Assembly (NCBI GenBank): GCA_947627675.1
Contig: CANQWY010000007.1
Location: 1-40,842 of the forward strand
Origin: an uncultured Bacilli bacterium
Lineage (GTDB): Bacteria > Bacillota_I > Bacilli_A > RF39 > UBA660
DNA length: 40,842 nucleotides
Direction: 5' to 3'
Positions within the stretch are counted from its first letter, which is position 1. Each line of letters opens with the position of its first letter. The position numbers were made by a program, and so were the translations under genes. Below are positions 28,080 through 37,009 of the stretch, in pieces. Under the pieces are notes generated by a model. That model ran no database searches, was not told where the DNA came from, and saw only the letters and a list, made by a program, of their open reading frames with translations.

Positions 28080-29432
28080 TTACAACTTAGATTTCTCTAC
28101 AATATATTGCCATTCCAATGGCCCTACATGCCCATTTTCTTCTAAACCTGCTTCTTTCTGAAGTTGCTTTACTGCATTCTCTGTTTTGGTATCGAAACAA
28201 CCTATTATATCTACTTTTACAACATTAGGATCCTTAATATTTATTTCTTTCAAAAATTGTTGAAGTGTCAAAATATCTGACCCCGTCATTCCAAGAGATA
28301 GTGACTTACCTGGATAAATTTCATCTTTATATTTAAAAACATCTTCAGGTAAATTTTTAATAATATTAAAATAAACTTCTTTTATTTTATTCCAAGTAAT
28401 TATATCTACTATACCATTTGCTTTTAAATTATATTCATTTTGAAATGCTATTACCATTTTTTTAGTATTTGCATCATAAAGAGAATTAATATCTAAAAGT
28501 GGAACTTTACTATCAAAATATGCAATAACTCCTAAAAAATAATGAAGAGCTCTTACATGGTCTCCTTCATCTTTTTCTTTTAGTTCTAAATCATATTTTG
28601 CTTCTATCTCTTCAACTGTTATTCCCTCGGCATATAAGTCTGATAACTTTTTTACTGCAGTATAAAGATATTTTATTTTATACCAAGTAGCTTTATCAAT
28701 AATACCGGTAATATTTAGGTCAAATATATCTTGAAATTTTTTGATTGCACTTTCTAAAACAATATCAAAATATTCATGAATAACATCAAAAGTAGGTATT
28801 GTTGGGTAATTCACTGCAATTCTATTTAACTGCCTTTTGATAATACGAATATGCTCTCCTACATCTCCCAATTTTAATGGTATTCCTATATAAGAAGAAA
28901 TAGGAGCTGCAACTTCTGCATCTCTTATAATCGAAATATCTTTTCCATAATAATGTCTTAATATATCAGTAGGTGTCATTCCTTTTTTAGCCAGTTCAAC
29001 TGTTCCCCATTGTGATAGCCCATCACAAATAGTATTTTTGCCATCACAATATTTAGCAAAGAAAGGTTCTATATGATTACCTTTTACAATATAATTATTA
29101 AATATTTCATCTACTATTTTACTAATATTTTCAAATAAATCTCGACCTTTTTTAAATGTTTGATCATACGCAGGAAGAGATGTTATATCAAATTGATAAT
29201 TATTACTTCTATACCACTCAGTATAAATTCGATTTAATGCAAATGAAATCTGAGCTAATATATTACTGCGAATTGCCTCTTCAGGCCATGATGGATATAT
29301 TTCATTGCAAGCAACATTTTTTATATAATCAATAAAAGAAATATGTATATCTTCTGCTGCTTCTTCTGGTTTTCCTAAATGAACAATTATAGTTGTTGGA
29401 ATTATAGGTTTACCTATTTGTCTATTTATCAT
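28080..29432 (-). CDS. SpoIID-like protein with peptidoglycan-binding domains
   Basis: The 450-residue protein lacks a signal peptide. The first 180 residues resemble the SpoIID-like domain of Firmicute cell-wall proteins: SFIDYIKNVACNEIYPSWPE, QISFALNRIYTEWY, and the SpoIID-type DGLSQWGTVELAKKG. Two or three peptidoglycan_binding_1 repeats follow, each ending in a TGIIDKATWYKIK-like or ANGIVDIITWNKI segment; the last is EENGHVGPLEWQYI. The start overlaps the end of the LysM gene by 11 nt, so they are translated as a pair. The likely role is envelope or cortex remodelling; whether this lineage sporulates is not shown. Confidence 0.7.
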   Translation of the reverse strand: MINRQIGKPIIPTTIIVHLGKPEEAAEDIHISFIDYIKNVACNEIYPSWPEEAIRSNILAQISFALNRIYTEWYRSNNYQFDITSLPAYDQTFKKGRDLFENISKIVDEIFNNYIVKGNHIEPFFAKYCDGKNTICDGLSQWGTVELAKKGMTPTDILRHYYGKDISIIRDAEVAAPISSYIGIPLKLGDVGEHIRIIKRQLNRIAVNYPTIPTFDVIHEYFDIVLESAIKKFQDIFDLNITGIIDKATWYKIKYLYTAVKKLSDLYAEGITVEEIEAKYDLELKEKDEGDHVRALHYFLGVIAYFDSKVPLLDINSLYDANTKKMVIAFQNEYNLKANGIVDIITWNKIKEVYFNIIKNLPEDVFKYKDEIYPGKSLSLGMTGSDILTLQQFLKEINIKDPNVVKVDIIGCFDTKTENAVKQLQKEAGLEENGHVGPLEWQYIVEKSKL

Positions 29433-29970
29433 TTCTTTTTCCTTTCAGATCAATATAATCTTTTGGCATCATTTCTATTTTTTGAATCGATTTTATACCA
29501 TCATATATTGATATTTGATCAATATGAATATCTTTAAAATCATTGTGTGTAGCATCTAATTGATATGTAGAAACACCATTTTGATAATTATCTTGCCTGA
29601 TAGGTGACGGTAACAAAATATTATCTATTTGACCGCTTTCTTCAGTATAACCTGTAAAAAAAATTATTTTTTCTTTATTAAAATATTTATAGATTTCTAT
29701 TTTCGTGCTAGAAATTGGAAAATTAGTATCTCCAATTAAAGTATGAACTTTTAATTTACCTTGGCCTTGATTGTTTCTTAAAAATTCTTGATAGCTTTCT
29801 TCTTTAAAAAAAGATTTTTTTTCTCTACCTACTATTAATATTTGTCCTACAAGCAATATAGTATTATGAAGATTATTTAATTCCATAATTTGTTTGACTG
29901 ATGTATTAAATTTTTTTGCAATTTTATATAAAGTATCATTAGGCTGTACTGTATATGTTATATCTTCCAT
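29422..29970 (-). CDS. LysM-domain protein with a carboxypeptidase-regulatory-like C-terminal domain
   Basis: The start at 29970 (MEDITYTVQPNDTLYKIAKK) was preferred because GGGTGA lies just upstream. An N-terminal LysM repeat binds peptidoglycan or chitin-like glycans (TLYKIAKKFN, NNLHNTILLVGQILIV). The C-terminal 120 residues (GKLKVHTLIGD...TEESGQIDNILLPSP...IYDGIKSIQKIEM) resemble the beta-sandwich found in Clostridial partners of SpoIID-like proteins. No signal peptide is seen. The 182-residue protein is the first gene of a two-gene unit. Confidence 0.7.
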   Translation of the reverse strand: MEDITYTVQPNDTLYKIAKKFNTSVKQIMELNNLHNTILLVGQILIVGREKKSFFKEESYQEFLRNNQGQGKLKVHTLIGDTNFPISSTKIEIYKYFNKEKIIFFTGYTEESGQIDNILLPSPIRQDNYQNGVSTYQLDATHNDFKDIHIDQISIYDGIKSIQKIEMMPKDYIDLKGKRNDK

Positions 29971-30039
29971 ATGTTCACCCATTAAAATTATATGTTTAAG
30001 GATTTTAAAAATACCTCTATAGAAATTTATTAATAAATT

Positions 30040-30071
30040 AAAATAAAAAAATATAAGTAATTAAAAATTAC
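30040..30071 (-). terminator. Weak terminator of the FAD dehydrogenase gene
   Basis: GTAATT / AATTAC arms (30057-30062 and 30066-30071) with a 3-nt loop are followed on the minus strand by a T-rich run. The stem is short and A/T-only. Confidence 0.4.
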
Positions 30072-30076
30072 CCATA

Positions 30077-31468
30077 TCATTTATTATTTAGAATATCACG
30101 TGCTGCTATTAAACCTGTTGCCGCCGCAACAACAATATTACCAGCTTTTCCAGCACCATCCCCTATAAAATAAATGGGATGATCCTTTAATTTCATGTTA
30201 TTATCAGTTTCAATTTCATTACTAAAAAATTTAATTTCGGGGCCATATAATAACGTTTCATCATTATTAACTCCAGGTATTATTTTATCTAATTTTTCTA
30301 ATCCTTCAAGTATATTTATTATAATTCTATGTGGCATAACTAGTGCTAAATCTCCAGCAACACAATCTTTTAAAGTAGGTTCAATGAAGCCTCTTTCAAT
30401 ACGATGCCAAGTTGATCTTCTACCCATCTTTAAATCTCTTAAACTTTGAATAATAGGTTTACCACCGCCTAGAGTATTAGCAATTTTAGCAATACTTTCA
30501 CCATATTCACGAGTATTTGTAACAGGCTCTGTCAAATTAACTTTTGAAATAAAGGCAAAATTTGAATTATCAGATTTTTTTTCTTTTAAAGCATGACCAT
30601 TTACACAAATATATCCGTAATAGTTTTCTTTGGCAACATATCCACCTGGGTTTGTACAAAAAGTTCTAATCTCATCATTATAAGTATCTGTTTTTATAAA
30701 GATAGTTGGATCATAAATTACATTAGTAATACTTTCTAATATTTCTTTTCTAACTTCAACTCTAACACCTATTTCAATACTTTGTGATGTATAAGAAATA
30801 TTATATTTCTCTGCTAATTCTTGAACCCATTTGGCTCCTGTTCTACCAGGTGCTACGATTACATTATTAGCGGAAATAGAATTATTTTTATTTTCTTTTT
30901 TATAAATAATATCATAGCTATTAGAATTATTTTTCTTAATATCGATAACATCTGCTTTATCATAAACAGCTATACCTTTTTCTTTTAAATATTGTGTTAA
31001 ATTATCTATATAAGTAGGTAACATATCACTACCTAAATGTTTTTGTTTTATTAATAGTAAACTAGCACCTACTTTAGTAATTTTTTGAGATATTTCCAAA
31101 GCTTTATCACGGTTAGTAGGATAAATATCAGAATCCATTCCAAATTGATTAAAAATATTTTCTGTATCATCAATAAGTTTTTCTGCTTCACTTTTACTCA
31201 TATATTTTAATAGATCAGATTTACCTAATCTAGGAATGAAATTTAATTTTCCATCTGAAAATGTACCAGCGCCACCATAACCAGATAAAATAGCACATGG
31301 GTTACAGTTAACACACTTCCCTTTTCCTTGATTCATTGGACAAAATCGATCTTTAGCAAATTTGCCTTTATCTAATAGAGCGACTTTTAATTTAGGATTA
31401 TGAGTAACTAGTTCATACGCTGCAAAAAGGCCAGCAGGACCAGCTCCAACTATTACAACATCATACAT
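30077..31468 (-). CDS. FAD-dependent dehydrogenase (NAD(P)/FAD oxidoreductase)
   Basis: The 463-residue flavoprotein starts with the dinucleotide-binding motif VIVGAGPAGLFAAYEL. A cysteine-rich segment (CPMNQGKGKCVNCNPC) leads into GYGGAGTFSDGKLNF, the signature of the uncharacterised COG2509 family. The C terminus has the second FAD motif, IYFIGDGAGKAGNIVVAAAT. The substrate is unknown. GAGAGGTGAT precedes the ATG. It stops with TGA, the only intact gene here to do so, and the next in-frame stop (TAA) follows three codons later. Confidence 0.85.
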   Translation of the reverse strand: MYDVVIVGAGPAGLFAAYELVTHNPKLKVALLDKGKFAKDRFCPMNQGKGKCVNCNPCAILSGYGGAGTFSDGKLNFIPRLGKSDLLKYMSKSEAEKLIDDTENIFNQFGMDSDIYPTNRDKALEISQKITKVGASLLLIKQKHLGSDMLPTYIDNLTQYLKEKGIAVYDKADVIDIKKNNSNSYDIIYKKENKNNSISANNVIVAPGRTGAKWVQELAEKYNISYTSQSIEIGVRVEVRKEILESITNVIYDPTIFIKTDTYNDEIRTFCTNPGGYVAKENYYGYICVNGHALKEKKSDNSNFAFISKVNLTEPVTNTREYGESIAKIANTLGGGKPIIQSLRDLKMGRRSTWHRIERGFIEPTLKDCVAGDLALVMPHRIIINILEGLEKLDKIIPGVNNDETLLYGPEIKFFSNEIETDNNMKLKDHPIYFIGDGAGKAGNIVVAAATGLIAARDILNNK

Positions 31469-31782
31469 TTTTTTATCACCTCTCTATATATTTATTATAA
31501 AATAAAAAAAATTAATTGCAAAGAAGTCATCTTTAAATTTCTATATTTTTTTTAATCATTTAATAATTATCATCACGCATTTTTAAAAATATTAATCCAA
31601 TATATTTATTATAGATCAGCTTTTGAGTAAGAAAGAAAAGCAATTCAGCATAAGCTTCATACCAAATATATCCAACTATACCATTTTTATCTTCATTCAT
31701 GAAAATTATATAATATTATATTTATATTATTAGTTAGTAAATAACTTTTTTTAATATCAATTGTAATATTTTAAATTTATGA
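31469..31782. other. Intergenic stretch with a gene remnant
   Basis: Apart from the fragment at 31560-31700 this 314-bp region shows nothing recognisable. Confidence 0.5.
31560..31700 (-). pseudogene. Internal fragment of a deoxyribosyltransferase-like gene
   Basis: The 46-codon frame reads MNEDKNGIVGYIWYEAYAEL, then LFFLTQKLIYNKYIGLIFLK, and stops soon after. It matches the middle of the protein encoded at 37570-37970 almost residue for residue (NEDKNDIVGYIGYEAYAELL there), and the DNA is about 90% alike. The N-terminal and C-terminal parts are missing and no ribosome binding site is seen, so it is a remnant of a duplicated copy. Confidence 0.8.
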
Positions 31783-32286
31783 TTATTTATTATCAAGTTT
31801 TATTTCATATTGATAAATTTTACAATTTTCGTTAACATTTGCAGAATTTCCATCTTTTGGTATTCCATTAAAATACCAATAAATTGCCCTAGATATTCCT
31901 CCGTGAGTAACTAATAGAATATTTTTACTTTGCTTTTGTATTTCATCTATAAAATCCTTAACCCGATCATAAACTTCTTTCATAGATTCTAAATCTGGAT
32001 ATTTTATATTAGAATTATAATTCCAAAAAGCATCCCAATCTAATTCTTTAAAATATGCTTTTTCATAAATTCCCATATTTCTTTCCTTTATTCTTTTTTC
32101 TATTATGATTGGAATTTCTTTATCTAAATTAAATAATTCTAATGTTTGCTTTGCTCGTTCTATGGGAGAACAATAAATTAAATCTATATTTAGTTTTCTT
32201 AGACTATCACCGATTTCTTTTGCTTGTTTTATTCCAATTTCATTTAATGTTTCATCTTCTGTTGCAATAATTCCATTTTTACCCAT
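31783..32286 (-). pseudogene. Histidine phosphatase family protein, N terminus missing
   Basis: The 167-residue frame covers the body of a phosphoglycerate-mutase-like phosphatase: DLIYCSPIERAKQTLE, IKERNMGIYE, and the second catalytic histidine in LLVTHGGISRAIYWYFNGIP. Every member of the family starts with an RHG motif carrying the phospho-accepting histidine. Here the frame opens directly at MGKNGIIATEDETLNEIGIK, and the upstream bases encode no RHG in any frame. It should therefore be inactive. No ribosome binding site precedes the ATG. Confidence 0.7.
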
Positions 32287-32402
32287 TTTAATTGTAAATA
32301 CTTTATTTAAACTTTTATATTTATTTTAACAATGGTAAAATTTTTTAAATAGAAAACAAATGAATTAACTGAGATAACAGATTTTATTTAATTATTCAAT
32401 AT

Positions 32403-34109
32403 TTAGTGAATTAAATCTTTATATATTTCACTATTTTTTATTAAATCTTTATGATTTCCCATACATTCAATTTTACCATTTTTTAAAACAATAAGATTAT
32501 CAGCAGCTTTCATTAATTCTTTATTATGAGTAATAATTATCAAAGTATGGTCTGTTTTTAAATCATCTAACAAATTTATTATCTTATTAGTTGTATTTGG
32601 ATCTAAAAAAGAAGTAACTTCATCTAATAATATGATCTCAGAAGTTGTAAGAAGTGCTCTAGCTAAAGACAATAATTGTTTTTGACCACCACTTATATTA
32701 TAAGCATCTTCTTTTAAAATTGTATTATATCCATTTGGAAGTGACATTATAAAATCATGGATTCCAACGCGTTTGCAAGCATCAATTTGTCTTTTCTTAT
32801 TAGAATCTATTAATGATAGATTAGCTCTAATACTCATATCAAAAATAAAAGTTTTTTGATTTACAATACTAATATTTGAATAATAAACATCTTTTGAATA
32901 TTCATAAATATTTAATTTATCAATCAATATTTTTCCATTATTAACTTTGTACAATCTTAAAAGAAGATTAAATATTGTAGTTTTTCCTGCGCCTGTTTGA
33001 CCAACAATTGCCGTTATTTGATTAGGTTTGGCTACAAATGAAATATTATTTAATGCTGGAATTCCATTATATTCAAAAGATACATTATTAAATTCAACAA
33101 GTCCATTAATATCATCATTATTTACTGTTCCATTAAGTTTTAAGGAATTATTTTTATAATTAATTATTTCATTAATTCTATATAACGAAACAGACTCTTC
33201 TCTAATAGATACATCAAATCCCATTATATCATTAATTGACTCTCTGGCTTTATCATAGTAAGAAATTAATAACAAAAATATTGAGATTTGCAATTTATTT
33301 TTCATGAGAAAAAAAATTAAAATAATATATAAAACTATTTTACCAAAATCAATAATTAAACTTAATATAGTTTTTCTAGTAAAGTAGTATTTTCTTTTTA
33401 AAAAATAACTTTCTTTCCACTTTTTTCTATATCCATCTAATTTATTATTTAATTTATCCCCAAGGCCAAAACTTTTAATGTCCTTAAGTCCTATTAAAAT
33501 CTGTTGCAATATCCCTGTTATTTTATCAGCATAATGTATTTGCTTTTTTAAATAATATGTATTTTTGTCATTACATTTTTTAGCAAAATTATAATATATT
33601 ATATCTATTATAACTACATATAAAACAACTAAAATACTTTGTTTAAAAAAAACAAAATATATAACAAACAATCTTATAAATTCAATAAATAATTCTATTA
33701 TAAAAGAAGGAATTTCAGCAATATTAATAATATCTGTATTTGAAGAATTTATAATTTTTCCCGCAGATATTTTTTTGGAATATTCTTCATCATAATTATA
33801 GATACTATTTACTAAAGTATTATGAACATCTACATAGGTTTCCTTAAAAAAGTTAGCATAACACCAATTTGTACAATATGATCCTACTTTATTAACTAAA
33901 TATGTTAAACCTAACATAATAACCAAAAAAAGAGACATATAATAAAGCTCATTAGTTAGTTTTTCTACTATCAATGATGCAAAAAATGGTACTAATAGAC
34001 TTACTAATACATTTATTAAATCAACAATTATAAACGTTATTAAGTACTTATTTTTAAATTTTACTAAAGAAAAATAATCTTTTGTAATTTTAATATTTCT
34101 CATAAACAT
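32403..34109 (-). CDS. ABC transporter, exporter type (fused membrane and ATPase domains)
   Basis: The start at 34109 follows GGTGA. The first 300 residues hold about six hydrophobic helices of a type-1 exporter; the ATPase domain has Walker A VGQTGAGKTTIFNLLL, the signature ISGGQKQLLSLARALL and Walker B IILLDEVTSFLD with the H-loop TLIIITHN. The 568-residue half-transporter should work as a homodimer exporting a lipid, peptide or drug. It lies 74 nt after an AraC-type regulator gene in the same orientation, which probably controls it. Confidence 0.88.
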   Translation of the reverse strand: MFMRNIKITKDYFSLVKFKNKYLITFIIVDLINVLVSLLVPFFASLIVEKLTNELYYMSLFLVIMLGLTYLVNKVGSYCTNWCYANFFKETYVDVHNTLVNSIYNYDEEYSKKISAGKIINSSNTDIINIAEIPSFIIELFIEFIRLFVIYFVFFKQSILVVLYVVIIDIIYYNFAKKCNDKNTYYLKKQIHYADKITGILQQILIGLKDIKSFGLGDKLNNKLDGYRKKWKESYFLKRKYYFTRKTILSLIIDFGKIVLYIILIFFLMKNKLQISIFLLLISYYDKARESINDIMGFDVSIREESVSLYRINEIINYKNNSLKLNGTVNNDDINGLVEFNNVSFEYNGIPALNNISFVAKPNQITAIVGQTGAGKTTIFNLLLRLYKVNNGKILIDKLNIYEYSKDVYYSNISIVNQKTFIFDMSIRANLSLIDSNKKRQIDACKRVGIHDFIMSLPNGYNTILKEDAYNISGGQKQLLSLARALLTTSEIILLDEVTSFLDPNTTNKIINLLDDLKTDHTLIIITHNKELMKAADNLIVLKNGKIECMGNHKDLIKNSEIYKDLIH

Positions 34110-34183
34110 ATACTTCACCAAATATTAGTATAAAATACTTAAAAGTATATTTCTTTGCATTTTAAATATTAAAATTGTTAAGA

Positions 34184-34975
34184 TTATTTTATAGGCAAAT
34201 ATATATAACAACAATTATTTTTGTATAATTCTATTTTATGATTGTTTTTTATATTATAATTAGTAGAAGGCAGCCATTGCTTATTTATTTTTTCTTCTAA
34301 ATCTACTATTTTTTCTTGATTTTTTGATATTAACTTAAATATTGCATATTCACTTTTATCTATTACGTATTTTTCTAAATTTTGATAATATTTTGTCGAA
34401 CCCAAGTAGTAATGATATAATCCATTGTCTTTAGAAGATATACCATACATTCCTACTTCATTAAATTTATTATAGTAGCCATTTGTTTTAACTTTTTTGT
34501 ATAATTCTCTTATTTTATATAATAAATCTGAATGATTTTTTGAAGTAACATGATAACAATATAAAGATATGGTATCTAATTGTTTTATTTCATAATCAAA
34601 ATTATAATCATTTCTAATATATTTAAAATTTACTATAGGTATTATCTTATATTTTCCCAACCCATTTCTACATTCGGTTGGTGTTATACTAAATAGTTGT
34701 TTAAATGCCCTATTAAAAGAGGAAGCAGAATTATATTGATATTTAAAAGCTATATCAATTATTTTTAAATCCGTATTTCTTATTTCTTCAAATGCTTTAC
34801 TTAATCTTCTTTTTTTTATATATTCAATGATTGTCATATCTGTTAAAAACATAAAAATCCTCTCAAGAATAAATATGTTAGTATTGGTTATTTTGCTTAA
34901 CTCATTATAATCAATTTCATTATCAAGATTTTTTTCGATATATTTAATCATTTTATTTAGCCTATCAAAATTCAT
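34184..34975 (-). CDS. AraC-family regulator with C-terminal effector-binding-like domain
   Basis: The 263-residue protein starts MNFDRLNKMIKYIEKNLDNE. Two helix-turn-helices of the AraC DNA-binding domain are N-terminal (DYNELSKITNTNIFILERIF; IIDIAFKYQYNSASSFNRAF then TPTECRNG). The C-terminal half looks like the GyrI-like ligand-binding domain found in Rob/BmrR-type multidrug regulators. Adjacent to an exporter, this suggests drug-responsive control. Possible gene loss around its start was not seen; AGGTTTTGC precedes the ATG. Confidence 0.82.
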   Translation of the reverse strand: MNFDRLNKMIKYIEKNLDNEIDYNELSKITNTNIFILERIFMFLTDMTIIEYIKKRRLSKAFEEIRNTDLKIIDIAFKYQYNSASSFNRAFKQLFSITPTECRNGLGKYKIIPIVNFKYIRNDYNFDYEIKQLDTISLYCYHVTSKNHSDLLYKIRELYKKVKTNGYYNKFNEVGMYGISSKDNGLYHYYLGSTKYYQNLEKYVIDKSEYAIFKLISKNQEKIVDLEEKINKQWLPSTNYNIKNNHKIELYKNNCCYIYLPIK

Positions 34976-35076
34976 TAAGCAAAACCTCCCCCACTATTTC
35001 TTAAATTTAACTATGTTTCCAAGAACTCATTATACATAGTATTACTGTTATTTATCGAAATTTCAAAGGTTTACGT

Positions 35077-35171
35077 CCTGGTAACAAATAGTATTTATAG
35101 TACTATGTTTAGTTAGAACAAATTGGGAACATCGTTATCATTCGTTTATACCTATATTTTAACATAAGCGA
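35077..35171. repeat. Dispersed repeat, copy 1
   Basis: It contains GAACAAATTGGGAACAT, TTAT, ATTCG and TTA spaced as in copy 2, and CCTGGTAACAAATAGTATTTAT that resembles TCTGGCAACAATAGTATTTA in copy 2 (40675-40772). It lies in the promoter gap of the AraC gene. What it encodes or binds is unknown. Confidence 0.6.
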
Positions 35172-35208
35172 ACAATTTATGACAACTTTCTCCATTTACA
35201 ATTAAAAA

Positions 35209-35964
35209 TTAATTATCGTTTTTATCAACCTGATTATCACATAAAGAAACAAACTTTCTTTTTAAATATAAACCTTTATTAAATTCATAATTATGATCGG
35301 TAGGTTCAATATTATCATATATTTCTTCTATTCGATGCGCATCACTTCCTATAGTAACTAAAGTTCCTCCAAGTTTTTTATACAATTCCAACTTATCACT
35401 GCTTGGAAATGAACCAATGCCTTTTCTTCTTAAAGCAGATGTATTAATTTCTAAAGCTATTTTATAATCTATTAAATACCTAAATATTTCTTGAAATATT
35501 TCGTCTGGTACAAAAGAATCACTATACCTTCTTTTAATATAATCAAGATGTGCTAAAGCATCTATTCCACCATTTTTAACAATTTCCAATATTCTTTTAT
35601 AATAAGTTAGGATTCCCTCCTTAGTATTTTCTCTTGGAAGAATATGATTACTTCCTAATATATAGTCCAAATCAAGAGTATTAATTATTTCAAATTCTTC
35701 TAAATGTCTTTCTGGATTTGAAATTTCTAATCCTTTAATTAATTTAATGTTAGGATATTTATCTTGAAGAATATCTATTTCTTCGCTATAACATGCAAAT
35801 CTATTAAGAAATTGTTTTAAAGAAATTTGGTCAAATTCAACATGTTCTGTAAAAGCTATATATTTTAATCCTAATTCTATTCCTCTTTTAATTCCTGTTT
35901 CAAGTCTCATTTGTCCATCATATGAATAGATTGAATGCACATGTGTATCAGCTAAATATGCCAT
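35209..35964 (-). CDS. PHP-domain phosphoesterase (histidinol-phosphatase-like)
   Basis: The 251-residue protein starts MAYLADTHVHSIYSYDGQMR with the HxH metal site, then FTEHVEFD, DYILGSNHIL, ALAHLDYI, and TIGSDAHRIEEI: the four metal-binding PHP motifs. It resembles HisK-type L-histidinol phosphatase, but no histidine genes are near, so the phosphate ester is uncertain. It is divergent from a LysR-type regulator gene with a 117-nt shared promoter region. Confidence 0.85.
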   Translation of the reverse strand: MAYLADTHVHSIYSYDGQMRLETGIKRGIELGLKYIAFTEHVEFDQISLKQFLNRFACYSEEIDILQDKYPNIKLIKGLEISNPERHLEEFEIINTLDLDYILGSNHILPRENTKEGILTYYKRILEIVKNGGIDALAHLDYIKRRYSDSFVPDEIFQEIFRYLIDYKIALEINTSALRRKGIGSFPSSDKLELYKKLGGTLVTIGSDAHRIEEIYDNIEPTDHNYEFNKGLYLKRKFVSLCDNQVDKNDN

Positions 35965-36055
35965 TTATCTCACCTCTTAGTTTAATTATAATGCTAAAAT
36001 TATAAATAAAAAAATATACATTTTTTATTATATCGATTACTTTTAGTTATGGATA

Positions 36056-36064
36056 TGATATAAT
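36056..36064 (+). promoter_or_regulatory. Extended -10 promoter of the LysR gene
   Basis: TGATATAAT (TATAAT at 36059-36064) has a TGn extension and lies 17 nt before the LysR start; no strong -35 is visible. The ribosome binding site GGTGAT follows. LysR proteins usually bind within such divergent gaps. Confidence 0.55.
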
Positions 36065-36081
36065 TTAATTGGTGATAATTT

Positions 36082-36966
36082 ATGTATACAAGTATAAACC
36101 TAAATAATTTAAAATATTATTATGAAATAGTAAATGCTGGTAATATAACAAAAGCCAGTAATAACTTATTTATTTCTCAGCCAGCTCTTACTAAAGCTAT
36201 AAAACAATTAGAAAAAGAATTAAATACCAAACTTTTAATAAGAAGTAAAAAAGGAATTATTACAACTTCAGAAGGTGATATGTTATATGAATATGCTAAA
36301 AATATATTTCATAATTTAAATCAAATTGTTAGGACGATTAATCAGCCAAAAGAAGAAGCACATATCTATATTGGAGCAACTACAACCAATTTTTTAGAAC
36401 CAATATTACCTATTTTAAAAGAATTCAAAAAAAAATATCCCCAAGCTAAAATTCATATTAACTTAGAAGAAATTAATATCTTAGAAAAATATCGAAAGTT
36501 AGATAAACTGGATATATTAATTAAGACTGATTACGAATGCATGGATAATATTAAAAAAATAAAATCATTTGAAATTAAAGATTATTTTGTTGCTTCAAAA
36601 AAATATTTTTCAGAATTAGCTAATAGAAAATTAAGTATAAAAGACCTAACTAAATATCCCCTTGTTTTGCTTTCTAACATAACGCATGGAAGAAAAAATT
36701 TTGATAATTATTTAAAATCTAAAAATTTAAAAATAACACCAGCTTATGAATTTAATAGTTATAGTCTATGTCGAGAATTAATTAGGAATGGTTTTGGAAT
36801 AGGTATTGGAAATCCATTACATTATAAAGAAAAAGAATTTATCATTTTAAAAACCGATTTTCAATTGCCAATTAGAAAGTTTGATATATGCTATAATACA
36901 AAATCTACTAATGAAATGCTTAATGATTTTATTGAAATGATAAATTATAATAAAAGTTCTATTTAG
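36082..36966 (+). CDS. LysR-family transcriptional regulator
   Basis: The 294-residue protein has the N-terminal winged helix-turn-helix (NLKYYYEIVNAGNITKASNN, FISQPALTKAIKQLEKELN) and a periplasmic-binding-type effector domain (HIYIGATTTNFLEPILPILK, NGFGIGIGNPLHY). It is the only intact plus-strand gene besides the IS3 transposase. Being divergent from the PHP gene, it probably regulates it, its own gene, or both. The co-inducer cannot be told. Confidence 0.87.
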   Translation: MYTSINLNNLKYYYEIVNAGNITKASNNLFISQPALTKAIKQLEKELNTKLLIRSKKGIITTSEGDMLYEYAKNIFHNLNQIVRTINQPKEEAHIYIGATTTNFLEPILPILKEFKKKYPQAKIHINLEEINILEKYRKLDKLDILIKTDYECMDNIKKIKSFEIKDYFVASKKYFSELANRKLSIKDLTKYPLVLLSNITHGRKNFDNYLKSKNLKITPAYEFNSYSLCRELIRNGFGIGIGNPLHYKEKEFIILKTDFQLPIRKFDICYNTKSTNEMLNDFIEMINYNKSSI

Positions 36967-37009
36967 TTTAAATCTAAAAAACATATTTAAAAACTTATTT
37001 ATTAAAAAA

